A DNA stretch of 41,306 nt from Duganella levis (lineage in GTDB: Bacteria; Pseudomonadota; Gammaproteobacteria; Burkholderiales; Burkholderiaceae_D). Location: assembly GCF_009857605.1 (NCBI RefSeq), contig NZ_WWCT01000035.1, positions 1 through 41,306 on the forward strand. Direction: 5' to 3'. The notes under the pieces are model-generated. The model had not been told where the DNA came from, did not search any database, and saw only the letters and a program-made list of their open reading frames with translations. Shown one piece after another: positions 41,045 to 41,306 of this stretch; position 1 is the stretch's first letter; every line of letters begins with the position of its first letter. The position numbers and the translations under genes are program-made.

Positions 41045-41306
41045 TATAGTTCGGTCCCTCGCGAAACGAAGCATGCAAATGCTGAATGAAGCGAGAAAAA
41101 AGAAGGTTGACGAAATGCTGCAAACGCTTCATACTCTTCCTTCTTCGCTGACAGACAAAACGATTTGTCAGCATGCAGTACAGAATGATCTTTAAAAATT
41201 TACAGTCGATAAATGTGGGCGTTTGATGCTGCAACAAAAAGCATTAAATGCTCAACAAAGAAATATTCAGTAGAAATACTGTCAGTATTTTTGAGAAGAG
41301 CGAACC
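41045..41306 (+). promoter_or_regulatory. rRNA operon promoter and leader
   Basis: TTGACG at 41107-41112 and CATACT at 41130-41135, 17 bases apart, form a good promoter. A boxA-like TGATCTTTAAAAA at 41186-41198, the site of the antitermination complex, follows. A CTGACA/TGTCAG hairpin precedes the boxA, and an AAATACT/AGTATTT hairpin lies near 41273-41289. 16S rRNA should begin just beyond the window. Nothing codes for protein here. Confidence 0.75.

Noticed and set aside
41058..41096. Hairpin after the enoyl-CoA hydratase as a terminator
   Set aside because: The CTCGC/GCGAG and AGCAT/ATGCT pairings are followed by A rather than T on the plus strand, so it is not a normal rightward terminator.
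1..41306. CRISPR array
   Set aside because: No regularly spaced repeats with unique spacers were seen. The only clustered repeats are the two IS-end copies.

Overview
The window looks like a betaproteobacterial chromosome of the Oxalobacteraceae (Massilia/Duganella/Janthinobacterium-like). The evidence is the high-GC housekeeping half, the rpe-gph-trpE-trpG-trpD-lysE-trpC order, an iorAB/MocA cluster, and an rRNA operon leader at the right edge. Family placement is inferred from gene content and order. No 16S sequence is inside the window.

Left part (1 to about 11.45 kb): accessory DNA of an integrated mobile element. It begins with the end of an IS21-family insertion sequence running off the left edge. 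A leftward replication block follows: a P4/D5-type primase-helicase and an unknown gene. Next come short terminator-headed genes, an XRE repressor with a palindromic operator, a secreted unknown protein, and a tight operon (51-aa peptide, radical SAM-nucleotidyltransferase fusion, unknown protein). After these are a small conserved element protein, a striking polypurine inverted repeat, and a tyrosine integrase closed by a perfect 17-bp terminator hairpin.

Middle (11.5 to 21.9 kb): a defence-like island. A leftward operon encodes a ubiquitin-like beta-grasp protein, a ThiF/E1-type enzyme and a zinc-binding DUF6527-like protein. It is divergent from a WYL-domain regulator that is followed by a complete type I restriction-modification system (hsdR, hsdM, hsdS). 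An orphan gene then sits between two diverged copies of the tRNA-Phe downstream region. The island ends at tRNA-Phe(GAA), which reads leftward.

Right part (22 to 41.3 kb): core chromosome. The first operon is rightward: ubiH-like monooxygenase, dsbC, iorA, iorB, MocA-like transferase, M61 peptidase, terminator. It is followed by a diguanylate cyclase. The convergent leftward operon is rpe, gph, trpL leader with attenuator, trpE, trpG, trpD, lysE, trpC. Its lysE carries an in-frame stop. Then come apaG, a 27-aa membrane peptide, mltA, a universal stress protein, an MFS transporter, an enoyl-CoA hydratase and the promoter/boxA leader of an rRNA operon.

The most unusual content is the ubiquitin-like operon (11.5-13.4 kb) and the radical SAM-nucleotidyltransferase fusion, whose short upstream peptide overlaps it by ATGA (6.9-9.0 kb).
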